Part shown: positions 18,307 through 25,982 of the stretch, piece by piece | Position numbering within the stretch: the stretch's first letter is position 1 | Layout of the letters: every line of letters begins with the position of its first letter | NCBI RefSeq assembly: GCF_014196505.1 | Contig: NZ_JACIDW010000004.1 | Coordinates: forward strand, 1-64,000 | Reading direction: 5' to 3' | Source: Rhizobium metallidurans | GTDB lineage: Bacteria > Pseudomonadota > Alphaproteobacteria > Rhizobiales > Rhizobiaceae | Length of the DNA stretch: 64,000 bases | Translations under genes and position numbers: made by a program | The notes under the pieces: generated by a model | Seen by the model: only the letters and a program-made list of their open reading frames with translations | The model's database searches: none | Told to the model about the DNA's origin: nothing

Positions 18307-18816
18307 ATGACCGAGAAGACGCCGAAGACCGCAGCCGAACTCTACGCCTTTCTCGACGGGCTCGGCATCAGGCACAGCACCAAGACGCATGCGCCGGTCT
18401 TCACCGTGGCCGAATCGGTGGCGCTGCGCGACGAGATTCCCGGCGGCCACACGAAGAACCTGTTCGTGAAGGACAAGAAGGACCAGTTCTTCCTGCTCAC
18501 CGTCGAGGAGAATGCCTCGGTCGACCTGAAGACGGTGCATACGCTGATCGGCGCCGCCAGCAAGGTGTCGTTCGGCAAGCCGGAAAAGCTGATGGAATAT
18601 CTCGGCGTCATTCCAGGCGCGGTGACCGCCTTCGGCGCCATCAACGATTCCGATCACAAGGTCACATTCGTTCTTGATGCCGATCTGATGAAGGACGAGA
18701 TTATCAATTGCCATCCGCTGTCCAACGACGCGACGACGTCGATCGCAAGCGCCGACCTCGTGCGCTTCATGGAAGCGACCGGTCATACGCCGCTTGTCTT
18801 GAAAGTGACGTCCTGA
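18307..18816 (+). CDS. YbaK/ProX-type prolyl-tRNA deacylase
   Basis: A 169-residue single-domain homologue of the ProRS editing domain. Members of this family hydrolyse alanyl- or cysteinyl-tRNA(Pro) in trans. The KNLFVKDKK block and the C-terminal NCHPLSNDATTSI block are typical of the PrdX/ProXp-ala group. Start chosen at MTEKTPKTAAEL. The longer frame to 18232 contains two further ATGs close by (18286 and 18292 region) that cannot be excluded. Confidence 0.85.
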   Translation: MTEKTPKTAAELYAFLDGLGIRHSTKTHAPVFTVAESVALRDEIPGGHTKNLFVKDKKDQFFLLTVEENASVDLKTVHTLIGAASKVSFGKPEKLMEYLGVIPGAVTAFGAINDSDHKVTFVLDADLMKDEIINCHPLSNDATTSIASADLVRFMEATGHTPLVLKVTS

Positions 18817-18869
18817 CATACGATTTTAACGCTAGAAAAGCCGGCTGACCGGCGCGGCGGGAGATATTC

Positions 18870-19859
18870 ATGAGCGGCAACGACAACCCCTACAGCAATT
18901 CCTTCGGCCAGATGTCGGCAACGGCGAGCTATGGCGGCGCGCCCGCGGCACCCGCCCAGGCAGCGGCGCCAGTGGCAGCCGGCGGCTACATCAAGGATAC
19001 GACGACGGCGACCTTCGGCAAGGACGTCATCGAGGAGTCGCGCAATCAGCCGGTGCTCGTCGATTTCTGGGCGCCCTGGTGCGGCCCGTGCAAGCAGCTG
19101 ACACCCGTGATCGAAAAGGTGGTCAACGAGGCCCAGGGCCGCGTCAAGCTCGTGAAGATGAACATCGACGACCATCCCTCGATCGCCGGCCAGCTCGGCA
19201 TCCAGTCGATCCCCGCTGTCATCGCCTTTGTCGGCGGCCGTCCGGCCGATGGCTTCATGGGCGCGGTGCCCGAAAGCCAGATCCGTGAATTCATCGATCG
19301 CGTGGCCGGTCCCGCCGGTGCCGACCAGGCCGCCGAGATCGAGGCCGTGCTCGTCGAGGCCGACGGCCTGCTCGCCAATGGCGACGTCAATGGCGCGGCA
19401 CAGCTCTACGGCGCCGTCATGCAGGCCGATCCGGAGAATGCCAGGGCGCTGGCCGGCATGGCGCAGTGCATGATCGCCGCCAACCAGCACGAGCGCGCGC
19501 GCGAGGTGCTGAGCGAGCTGCCGGAGACGATGGCGGCCGATCCTGCGATCCAGGCGGTGGTGAAGAAGCTCGAGCAGATCGAGGAAGCCCGCAAGCTCGG
19601 CGACCCCGTGGCGCTGGAAGATACGCTCGCCGCCAACCCCGACGATCACGAGGCGCGCATCAAGCTCGCCAAGATCCGCAATGTCGAGGGCGCGCGCGAG
19701 GAAGCGGCCGATCACCTGCTTTATATCATGCGCAAGGACCGGACCTTCGACGACGACGGCGCGCGCCGTCAGCTGTTGCAGTTCTTCGAGGTCTGGGGCT
19801 TCAAGGACCCGGCCAGCGTTTCGGGACGGCGCAAGCTTTCGGCTCTGCTGTTCTCGTAA
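18870..19859 (+). CDS. Thioredoxin-TPR co-chaperone, CnoX/YbbN-like
   Basis: A 329-residue protein with a low-complexity Ala/Pro-rich N-terminus, a thioredoxin domain at about residues 45-150, and a helical TPR-like C-terminal half. The redox motif is intact: CGPC at Cys71 and Cys74, unlike the E. coli YbbN where it is degraded, so it should be redox-active. Family members protect oxidised proteins and deliver them to chaperonin. GGGAGA precedes the start. It is followed by a LON-domain gene and a Trm112-like gene in the same direction. Confidence 0.88.
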   Translation: MSGNDNPYSNSFGQMSATASYGGAPAAPAQAAAPVAAGGYIKDTTTATFGKDVIEESRNQPVLVDFWAPWCGPCKQLTPVIEKVVNEAQGRVKLVKMNIDDHPSIAGQLGIQSIPAVIAFVGGRPADGFMGAVPESQIREFIDRVAGPAGADQAAEIEAVLVEADGLLANGDVNGAAQLYGAVMQADPENARALAGMAQCMIAANQHERAREVLSELPETMAADPAIQAVVKKLEQIEEARKLGDPVALEDTLAANPDDHEARIKLAKIRNVEGAREEAADHLLYIMRKDRTFDDDGARRQLLQFFEVWGFKDPASVSGRRKLSALLFS

Positions 19860-19992
19860 GGCACGCGGGCGCGCGCGACATTTCGCCCCGCGCTTTGCCG
19901 CCGCCTGCCCTTGCGTTTTCGGCGACGTACCCCACATTCCCTTGGATGCGGGCGCGTGATTTAGGCCCGCCGATTATGCGGGACGAGTGCCG

Positions 19993-20664
19993 ATGCAAGT
20001 GGGCAATGCACGATATCTGAAGAGCGGCGATGTGCCCGACACGATCGCCGTCTTCCCCTTGACCGGTGCGCTGCTGCTTCCCACCGGCCAGCTCCCTCTC
20101 AACATCTTCGAGCCGCGCTATCTCGCCATGTTCGATGCCGCGATCGCAGGCAACCGCCTCATCGGCATGGTGCAGCCGGCGCTCGGCGACAGCGACGAGA
20201 AGCACAGCGAAGCCAATCTCAGCGCCGTCGGCTGCGTCGGTCGCATAACCTCCTTCGCCGAGACCGGCGATGGCCGCTACATCGTATCGCTGACGGGCGT
20301 CTGCCGCTTCCGGCTGCTCGACGAGAAGGAGACGCACCAGCCCTACCGCACCTTCCGCATCGCGCCGTTCATCTCCGATTTTTCGGCGCGCAACGAGGAG
20401 GACGCGGTCGACCGCGCAGCCCTTCTCGCCGCCTTCAAGGCCTATCTCGAGGCCAACAAGCTGGAGGCGGACTGGGAAAGCGTGGAGCGCGCCAGCAACA
20501 TGACGCTGGTCAATTCGCTGGCGATGATGTCGCCCTTCGGCCCGGCGGAAAAGCAGGCGCTGCTGGAGGCGCCCGACCTCAAGACACGGGCGGAAACGCT
20601 GATCGCGATCACCGAGATCGTGCTTGCCCGGGTCTTCGGTGACTCGGACACGATTTTGCAGTAG
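19993..20664 (+). CDS. LON peptidase N-terminal (substrate-binding) domain protein
   Basis: About 223 residues consisting only of the N-terminal domain of Lon protease (PF02190), with the typical [29 protein letters not shown] opening seen in parts near residues 15-45. No ATPase or protease domain follows, which is normal for this stand-alone family. Role unknown; it may select substrates for proteases or chaperones. GTG 19987 is an alternative start two codons upstream. Confidence 0.85.
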   Translation: MQVGNARYLKSGDVPDTIAVFPLTGALLLPTGQLPLNIFEPRYLAMFDAAIAGNRLIGMVQPALGDSDEKHSEANLSAVGCVGRITSFAETGDGRYIVSLTGVCRFRLLDEKETHQPYRTFRIAPFISDFSARNEEDAVDRAALLAAFKAYLEANKLEADWESVERASNMTLVNSLAMMSPFGPAEKQALLEAPDLKTRAETLIAITEIVLARVFGDSDTILQ

Positions 20665-20674
20665 AAGCGGTCGC

Positions 20675-20863
20675 ATGGACGAAAAACTGAGCCGCGTCGA
20701 TCCCAAGCTTCTGGAACTGATGGTCTGCCCACTGACCAAGGGGCGACTGACCTATGACCGCGAGCACAACGAGCTCGTCTCCGAAAAGGCAAAGCTAGCC
20801 TACCCGATCCGCGACGGCATTCCGATCATGCTGGTCTCGGAAGCGCGCGAGATCGAGGAATAG
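20675..20863 (+). CDS. Trm112/YcaR family small protein
   Basis: A 62-residue protein of the UPF0434/Trm112 type ([12 protein letters not shown]...[11 protein letters not shown]). Trm112 proteins activate methyltransferases in eukaryotes and archaea; the bacterial role is less clear. Only the first cysteine position is kept (VCPL) and the partner cysteines of the zinc-binding forms are absent. Ten bases separate it from the LON-domain gene, so the two are probably one transcript. Confidence 0.85.
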   Translation: MDEKLSRVDPKLLELMVCPLTKGRLTYDREHNELVSEKAKLAYPIRDGIPIMLVSEAREIEE

Positions 20864-20951
20864 ATCAAGCCCGTTTTCTTTCTGATAAATTCTGTTGCTT
20901 CCGCAAACCAGCGTTGCAATTATGCACGCCTAAGCAATCCGGGCTTTTTCC

Positions 20952-21224
20952 ATGGGCGACAGTGAAGAAACATCGAGCACCAGACGGCTCGAGCCAGATT
21001 TGGTGGAAATAGAATCGACGAAGTTCCTCGCGAACTTCATAGACCGAGCGGCAACCGCGCTTCTGGTCGGTGGCGTGATAACGCCGTTCTTTACGTCGGC
21101 CGGGCTTGAGCTATTGCCGAGCGTAGGGAATCCAGCATCCACCGCGGGCGTTTGGATCTTCTGCGCTATTGTGCTACATTTAGTCGGTCATGCCACTCTT
21201 TCGAGATTGAGACGCCAACCATGA
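20952..21224 (+). CDS. Unknown small membrane protein A
   Basis: A 90-residue protein I do not recognise. A polar N-terminus (MGDSEETSSTRRLEPDLVE) is followed by two hydrophobic segments at about residues 35-55 and 65-82. It is coupled to the next gene by an ATGA overlap. Base composition here is visibly lower in GC than the flanking genes, which suggests acquisition. No clear ribosome-binding site; the ATG at 20952 is the first in frame. Confidence 0.55.
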   Translation: MGDSEETSSTRRLEPDLVEIESTKFLANFIDRAATALLVGGVITPFFTSAGLELLPSVGNPASTAGVWIFCAIVLHLVGHATLSRLRRQP

Positions 21225-21487
21225 CGGACAGCCTCTACTGGTCGTTCTATCTCGTGCCGCTCGGCGTTACAGCGGCATGTCTTCTTCTTTATGCCGGGCA
21301 CGGCCTTTACCTTGGCTACCGCAGGCGGCTTAGAGTGGCCCGAGCGTCCGGCAGCGCTCCGCTTGATTCCAGTCGCATCAAGGCAGTCATTCCCACTCGC
21401 GAAGATTGGGGATGGTTTCCCGCGTTCGCAACGGCTTGGATTTTGATCGGCATATTTGTTTTCGCCACCAGACCACCGCTAGCCTGA
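21221..21487 (+). CDS. Unknown small membrane protein B
   Basis: An 88-residue protein with one hydrophobic segment near the N-terminus (about residues 6-28), a basic cytoplasmic loop (GYRRRLRVARASG) and a second hydrophobic segment at the C-terminus. No family recognised. Its ATG overlaps the stop of the preceding gene, so the two are likely made together and may interact in the membrane. It converges with the ubiquinone hydroxylase gene, ten bases away. Confidence 0.6.
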   Translation: MTDSLYWSFYLVPLGVTAACLLLYAGHGLYLGYRRRLRVARASGSAPLDSSRIKAVIPTREDWGWFPAFATAWILIGIFVFATRPPLA

Positions 21488-21496
21488 CGCTACGTC

Positions 21497-22711
21497 CTAA
21501 ATTCGCTCACCCGCCAGCAGGCGCGGGTTGCCCGCCGCCGTCGTGCCGGCGGCCTGGTCGATGAAGTAGGATTTGAGGCCCGGCAGGCGGTCGACGAGGC
21601 CGAGGCCGAAGTCGCGGGCGATGCGGATCGGCGCGAGATCGTTGGAAAACAGCCGGTTCAGCACATCCGTCGTCACACCCATGCGGAAAGTGTCGAAGCG
21701 GCGCCAGGCCTGGTAGCGCTCGAGAATGTTGATCGAGCCGATATCGAGCCCGAGACGATCGGCCTCGACGATGGTTTCGGCAAGGGCCGCCACATCCTTG
21801 AAGCCGAGATTGAGGCCCTGGCCGGAGATCGGGTGGATGCCGTGGGCGGCGTCGCCTGCCAGCGCCAGGCGCGGCGCGACGAAGGCGCGCGCCAGCGTCA
21901 GGCCGAGCGGGAAGGCGCGCTTGTCGCCCACCACCTTCAGCGCGCCGAGCTTGTGGCCGAAGCGGCGCTCCAGTTCTTCCTCGAAAATCAGGTCGTCGGA
22001 GCGCACCAGCCGGTCGGCGTCAGCCGTCGTTTCCGTCCAGACCAGCGAGGAGCGGTTATCCTTCAGCGGCAGGATGGCGAAGGGGCCCGACGGCAGGAAA
22101 TGCTCCTCGGCGCAGCCATTGTGCGGGCGCTCGTGTTCGACGGTGGTGACGATGCCGGACTGGCCGTATTCCCAGTGCACCGTCTTGATGCCGGCCAGAT
22201 CGCGCAGGTGCGAGCGCACGCCGTCGCAGGCGACGACCAGTCTGGTCTCGATCGTGCTGCCGTCGGAGAGCGTGATCTCGGCGTGGGTGTCGAGCGTCTT
22301 CAGGCCGGTGGCGCTAAGGCCGTGGGTGATCTCGATGCCGAGCCGTTCGCAGGCGCCGCGCAGCGCGCCGACCATGGCGACGTTCGGGATCATGTGGGCG
22401 AAGGGCTTGCCGTCCTCGACCTCGCCGTCGAAGGTGAGAAACACGGGGCGGACGGGATCGGAGGTCTTGGAATCGGTGACGATCATCTTGGTGATCGGCT
22501 GCGCCGTCGGCTCGATCTCGTTCCAGATGCCGAAAACGTCGAGCATCTTGGTGGCGGCGGCGATGATGGCGGACGCGCGCGGGTCCTTGCGCCAGACGTG
22601 CTCGGGGGCTGCTTCGACCACCGCGACGTCGAGATGCGGCGCCGCCTGCTTGACCGCGACAGCCATGGACAGCCCGACATAACCCCCGCCAACCACAAGC
22701 ATGTCACGCAT
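21497..22711 (-). CDS. FAD-dependent ubiquinone-biosynthesis hydroxylase (UbiH/UbiL family)
   Basis: Class A flavin monooxygenase of 404 residues. It shows the Rossmann FAD motif VVGGGYVGLS at residues 5-14, the ACDG(V)RS motif mid-protein, and GDAAHGIHPISGQGLNLG in the C-terminal third, which is diagnostic of the UbiH/UbiF/VisC family. It adds one of the ring hydroxyls during ubiquinone synthesis. Which ring position cannot be decided from sequence: alphaproteobacteria use UbiL and UbiM variants with broadened regioselectivity. It is divergent from tesB. Confidence 0.86.
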   Translation of the reverse strand: MRDMLVVGGGYVGLSMAVAVKQAAPHLDVAVVEAAPEHVWRKDPRASAIIAAATKMLDVFGIWNEIEPTAQPITKMIVTDSKTSDPVRPVFLTFDGEVEDGKPFAHMIPNVAMVGALRGACERLGIEITHGLSATGLKTLDTHAEITLSDGSTIETRLVVACDGVRSHLRDLAGIKTVHWEYGQSGIVTTVEHERPHNGCAEEHFLPSGPFAILPLKDNRSSLVWTETTADADRLVRSDDLIFEEELERRFGHKLGALKVVGDKRAFPLGLTLARAFVAPRLALAGDAAHGIHPISGQGLNLGFKDVAALAETIVEADRLGLDIGSINILERYQAWRRFDTFRMGVTTDVLNRLFSNDLAPIRIARDFGLGLVDRLPGLKSYFIDQAAGTTAAGNPRLLAGERI

Positions 22712-22743
22712 AACGCCCGTCCCGTTCTTTTAGAATATCCTAT

Positions 22744-22759
22744 TGATCTATATAGATCA
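22744..22759. promoter_or_regulatory. Perfect 16-bp palindrome between divergent genes
   Basis: TGATCTATATAGATCA is perfectly self-complementary and centred in the 85-bp gap between the ubiquinone hydroxylase gene and tesB. Its AT content contrasts with the region. It is the right size and place for a dimeric repressor operator; the regulator is unknown. Confidence 0.4.
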
Positions 22760-22796
22760 TCATCGCCTCACTTCCTACCTGCCGGAGCCATACAAA

Positions 22797-23681
22797 ATGA
22801 CGCGCCACACCGAAAAGCCGACCGCGATGGAAACCCTGCTCGCGACGCTTGATCTCGAGCCGATCGAGGTGGACATCTTCCGCGGCACCAGCCCGCAAGT
22901 CGGATGGCAGCGGGTCTTCGGCGGACAGGTGATCGCGCAGGCGCTGATGGCGGCGCAGCGCACCGTCGACATCGAGCGGCTGGTGCATTCGCTGCATGCC
23001 TATTTCATGCGGCCCGGCGACCCCTCCGTGCCGATCGTCTACCAGGTCGAGCGCATCCGCGACGGATCGAGCTTCAACACCCGCCGCGTCGTCGCCATCC
23101 AGCATGGCAAGGCGATCTTCGCGCTGTCGGCGTCGTTCCAGATCGTCGAGCCGGGCTTCGAGCATCAGGTCGCCATGCCCGACGTACCGATGCCCGAAAC
23201 GCTGATCGACGAGAACGAGATCGCCAAGCGCTACCTCGCCAATGCGCCCGAGGCGATCCGCAAATACTGGGGCCGCGAGCGGCCGGTCGAGATCCGGCCG
23301 GTCTCGCTTACCCACTATTTCTCCGACAAGAAACTCGATCCGCTCCAGCATGTCTGGGTGCGCGCCAACGGTCCCGTCCCCGACGACCGGCACGCCCAGG
23401 CGGCGGTGCTCGCCTATATCTCCGACATGACGCTGCTCGACACGTCGCTCTACCCGCACGGCACCTCGATCTTCGACCAGACGATCCAGGTCGCAAGCCT
23501 CGACCATTCGATGTGGTTCCACCGCCCGGTCAAGCTCGACGACTGGCTCCTTTATACACAGGACAGCCCCTCCGCATCCGGCGCCCGCGGTCTGACGCGC
23601 GGTAGCCTCTATACGCGAGATGGTGTCCTGATTGCGTCGGTGGCGCAGGAAGGCCTGATTCGTAAAAGGGCAAATGACTAA
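22797..23681 (+). CDS. tesB: Acyl-CoA thioesterase II
   Basis: Double hot-dog thioesterase of 294 residues that hydrolyses acyl-CoAs. The N-terminal hot-dog contains GGQVIAQAL, and the C-terminal hot-dog contains the active-site region DHSMWFHRP, with Asp-His as in TesB. The frame extends 18 codons upstream into the palindrome, so the start is ATG 22797 (MTRHTEKPT). Confidence 0.92.
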   Translation: MTRHTEKPTAMETLLATLDLEPIEVDIFRGTSPQVGWQRVFGGQVIAQALMAAQRTVDIERLVHSLHAYFMRPGDPSVPIVYQVERIRDGSSFNTRRVVAIQHGKAIFALSASFQIVEPGFEHQVAMPDVPMPETLIDENEIAKRYLANAPEAIRKYWGRERPVEIRPVSLTHYFSDKKLDPLQHVWVRANGPVPDDRHAQAAVLAYISDMTLLDTSLYPHGTSIFDQTIQVASLDHSMWFHRPVKLDDWLLYTQDSPSASGARGLTRGSLYTRDGVLIASVAQEGLIRKRAND

Positions 23682-23687
23682 TTTGGG

Positions 23688-23742
23688 TGCAAATTTGTCC
23701 GTTTGCATATTTCTTGGGCGATTATTAGGCAATCATTTGCCT
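23688..23742. promoter_or_regulatory. Two inverted repeats upstream of the glnK promoter
   Basis: TGCAAA...TTTGCA (23688-23707) and AGGCAA-TCAT-TTGCCT (23727-23742) lie 63-117 bp before the sigma54-like promoter, where NtrC enhancers sit in other bacteria. The first resembles the NtrC TGCAC...GTGCA pattern but with a longer spacer, so the assignment is tentative. Confidence 0.4.
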
Positions 23743-23804
23743 GTTTATTGACGCCAATAAATATCCTCCTTATTTTTCAATACCTTAACAAATCGTTTCG
23801 AATC

Positions 23805-23820
23805 TGGCACGGGCCTTGAA
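23805..23820 (+). promoter_or_regulatory. Sigma54-type promoter of glnK-amtB
   Basis: TGGCACGGGCCTTGAA fits the -24/-12 pattern TGGCACG-N4-TTGCA except for one base in the -12 element (TTGAA). It lies 85 bp before the glnK start. glnK-amtB operons are classically NtrC/sigma54 dependent, which supports it. Confidence 0.65.
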
Positions 23821-23886
23821 TGTAGGAGGCTGGTCGCTGGTCGCAAACGGCAGTGGCAAGGAGAGTCGGCTCCGTGCCGAGGGTAA

Positions 23887-24243
<357 letters not shown>

Positions 24244-24272
24244 GTAACGGTAGAGCCAAGGAGCTTTTCTCT

Positions 24273-25637
24273 ATGTCAATTTCGAAGTTTTCTCCCACTC
24301 TGGCGCGCCTTGCCACTGCGTCCGCGGCGCTCCTCGCGCCGGTCGTCGCCTTCGCGCAGGATGCCGCCACGACGGCCGCTCCGGCTGCCGCCGCCGCGCC
24401 GGTTCCCGATAAGGGCGACACCGCCTTCATGTTCATCTCCACGCTTCTCGTGCTGTTCATGATCCTGCCTGGCCTGGCGCTGTTCTACGGCGGCCTGGTT
24501 CGCGCCAAGAACATGCTGTCGGTACTGATGCAGTGCACGATGGTCGCCGCCGTGATGATGCTCATCTGGGTCATCTACGGCTACTCCTTCGCCTTCGGCG
24601 GCTCCGAGAGCGCCTATTGGGGCGGCACGGCGAAGATGTTCCTCGCCGGCATCACCAAGGATTCCACCGCCGCGACATTCTCGCAGGGCGTCGTCATCCC
24701 CGAGTACATCTTCGCGATGTTCCAGATGACCTTCGCGGCCATCACCCCCGCCCTGATCGTCGGCGCCTTCGCCGAGCGCATCAAGTTCTCGGCCGTGGTG
24801 CTCTTCTGCGCATTGTGGGCCACCTTCGTCTACTTCCCGATCGCCCACATGGTCTGGGACGCCAACGGCCTGCTCTTCAAGATGGGCGCGCTCGACTTCG
24901 CCGGCGGTACCGTCGTTCACATCAACGCCGGCGTCGCCGGTCTGATCGGTGCGATCATGGTCGGCAAGCGTACCGGCTTCGGCAAGGACATGATGGCGCC
25001 GCACTCGATGACGCTCACCATGGTCGGCGCCTCGATGCTCTGGTTCGGCTGGTTCGGCTTCAACGCCGGCTCCAACCTCGAAGCTTCGGGCGGCGCGATG
25101 CTCGCCACCGTCAACACCTTCGTCGCCACGGCTGCCGCCGTCGTGTCGTGGGCCGTCGTTGAAACGCTCACCCGCGGCAAGGCCTCCATGCTCGGCGGCG
25201 CGTCCGGCATGGTCGCAGGTCTGGTCGCCATCACGCCGGCTGCCGGCATCGTCGGCCCGATGGGCGCCATCATCATGGGCTTGATCGTTTCGCCGCTTTG
25301 CTACTTCTTCGTCTCCGTGGTGAAGAACAAGTTTGGCTACGACGACACCGCTGACGTCTTCGGCGTTCACGGCATCGGCGGCATGTTCGGCGCGATCGGA
25401 ACCGGCATCTTCGCCAGCGCGTCGCTCGGCGGCGTCGGCTATGCCGAGGGCGTCACCATGGGCGGCCAGGTCATGACGCAGATCACCGCGATCGCCATCA
25501 CCATCGTATGGTCCGGCGTCGGCTCGGCGATCCTCTACAAGGTCGTCGACATCATCGTCGGCCTGCGTGTCCCGGTCGAATCCGAGCGCGAAGGTCTCGA
25601 CCTCGCAACGCACGGCGAAGCCGCCTACCACTCGTAA
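24273..25637 (+). CDS. amtB: Ammonium transporter AmtB
   Basis: Ammonium channel of 454 residues: a cleavable signal sequence (ending near VVAFAQD, residue 30), an Ala/Pro-rich linker, then eleven membrane segments. The pore motifs DFAGGTVVHINAG and FGVHGIGGMFG contain the twin histidines. It lies 29 bp after glnK with GGAG upstream and shares its nitrogen-controlled promoter. Confidence 0.95.
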   Translation: MSISKFSPTLARLATASAALLAPVVAFAQDAATTAAPAAAAAPVPDKGDTAFMFISTLLVLFMILPGLALFYGGLVRAKNMLSVLMQCTMVAAVMMLIWVIYGYSFAFGGSESAYWGGTAKMFLAGITKDSTAATFSQGVVIPEYIFAMFQMTFAAITPALIVGAFAERIKFSAVVLFCALWATFVYFPIAHMVWDANGLLFKMGALDFAGGTVVHINAGVAGLIGAIMVGKRTGFGKDMMAPHSMTLTMVGASMLWFGWFGFNAGSNLEASGGAMLATVNTFVATAAAVVSWAVVETLTRGKASMLGGASGMVAGLVAITPAAGIVGPMGAIIMGLIVSPLCYFFVSVVKNKFGYDDTADVFGVHGIGGMFGAIGTGIFASASLGGVGYAEGVTMGGQVMTQITAIAITIVWSGVGSAILYKVVDIIVGLRVPVESEREGLDLATHGEAAYHS

Positions 25638-25713
25638 TCAAGGCTCGCGGCGCCCGAACAAAGGGCGCTGCCGAACAGCCTGTCACGGCCTGATCAACAC
25701 TTGTGCCGCTCCT

Positions 25714-25750
25714 GGCCCGGACCTCGCAAAGGTTCGGGCCTTTTTATTTT
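25714..25750 (+). terminator. Rho-independent terminator of glnK-amtB
   Basis: GGCCCGGACC and GGTTCGGGCC pair around TCGCAAA and are followed by TTTTTATTTT. Confidence 0.92.
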
Positions 25751-25880
25751 CCGATGCCGGGCGTGCGTCGCGCCCCCCAGGATTCGCCCGTCCGGCTTTA
25801 AGCCCTTGTTTTATCGCATGTCGGCGCCGCGAAATCGCCGCGCGCTTTCGCGCGACATGCTTGGGACGGACCCCGCATGG

Positions 25881-25895
25881 TTAACATCGCTTTAA
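25881..25895 (+). promoter_or_regulatory. CtrA box upstream of ftsK
   Basis: TTAACATCGCTTTAA matches the CtrA site TTAA-N7-TTAA exactly and is flanked by GG and CC as in strong sites. It lies 88 bp before the ftsK start. CtrA is the master cell-cycle regulator of alphaproteobacteria and controls division genes. Confidence 0.7.
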
Positions 25896-25982
25896 CCGTC
25901 CTTTGATTAGGTGGAGCGGACGCATTGGGCGCGAAGTGCATTGGCGATTCGCACGCTTTCAGGCATTGGACGGGTACAACAC

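Noticed and set aside
24276..25631. Minus-strand open frame opposite amtB
   Set aside because: Antisense shadow of amtB; composition is typical of reverse-strand high-GC coding DNA.
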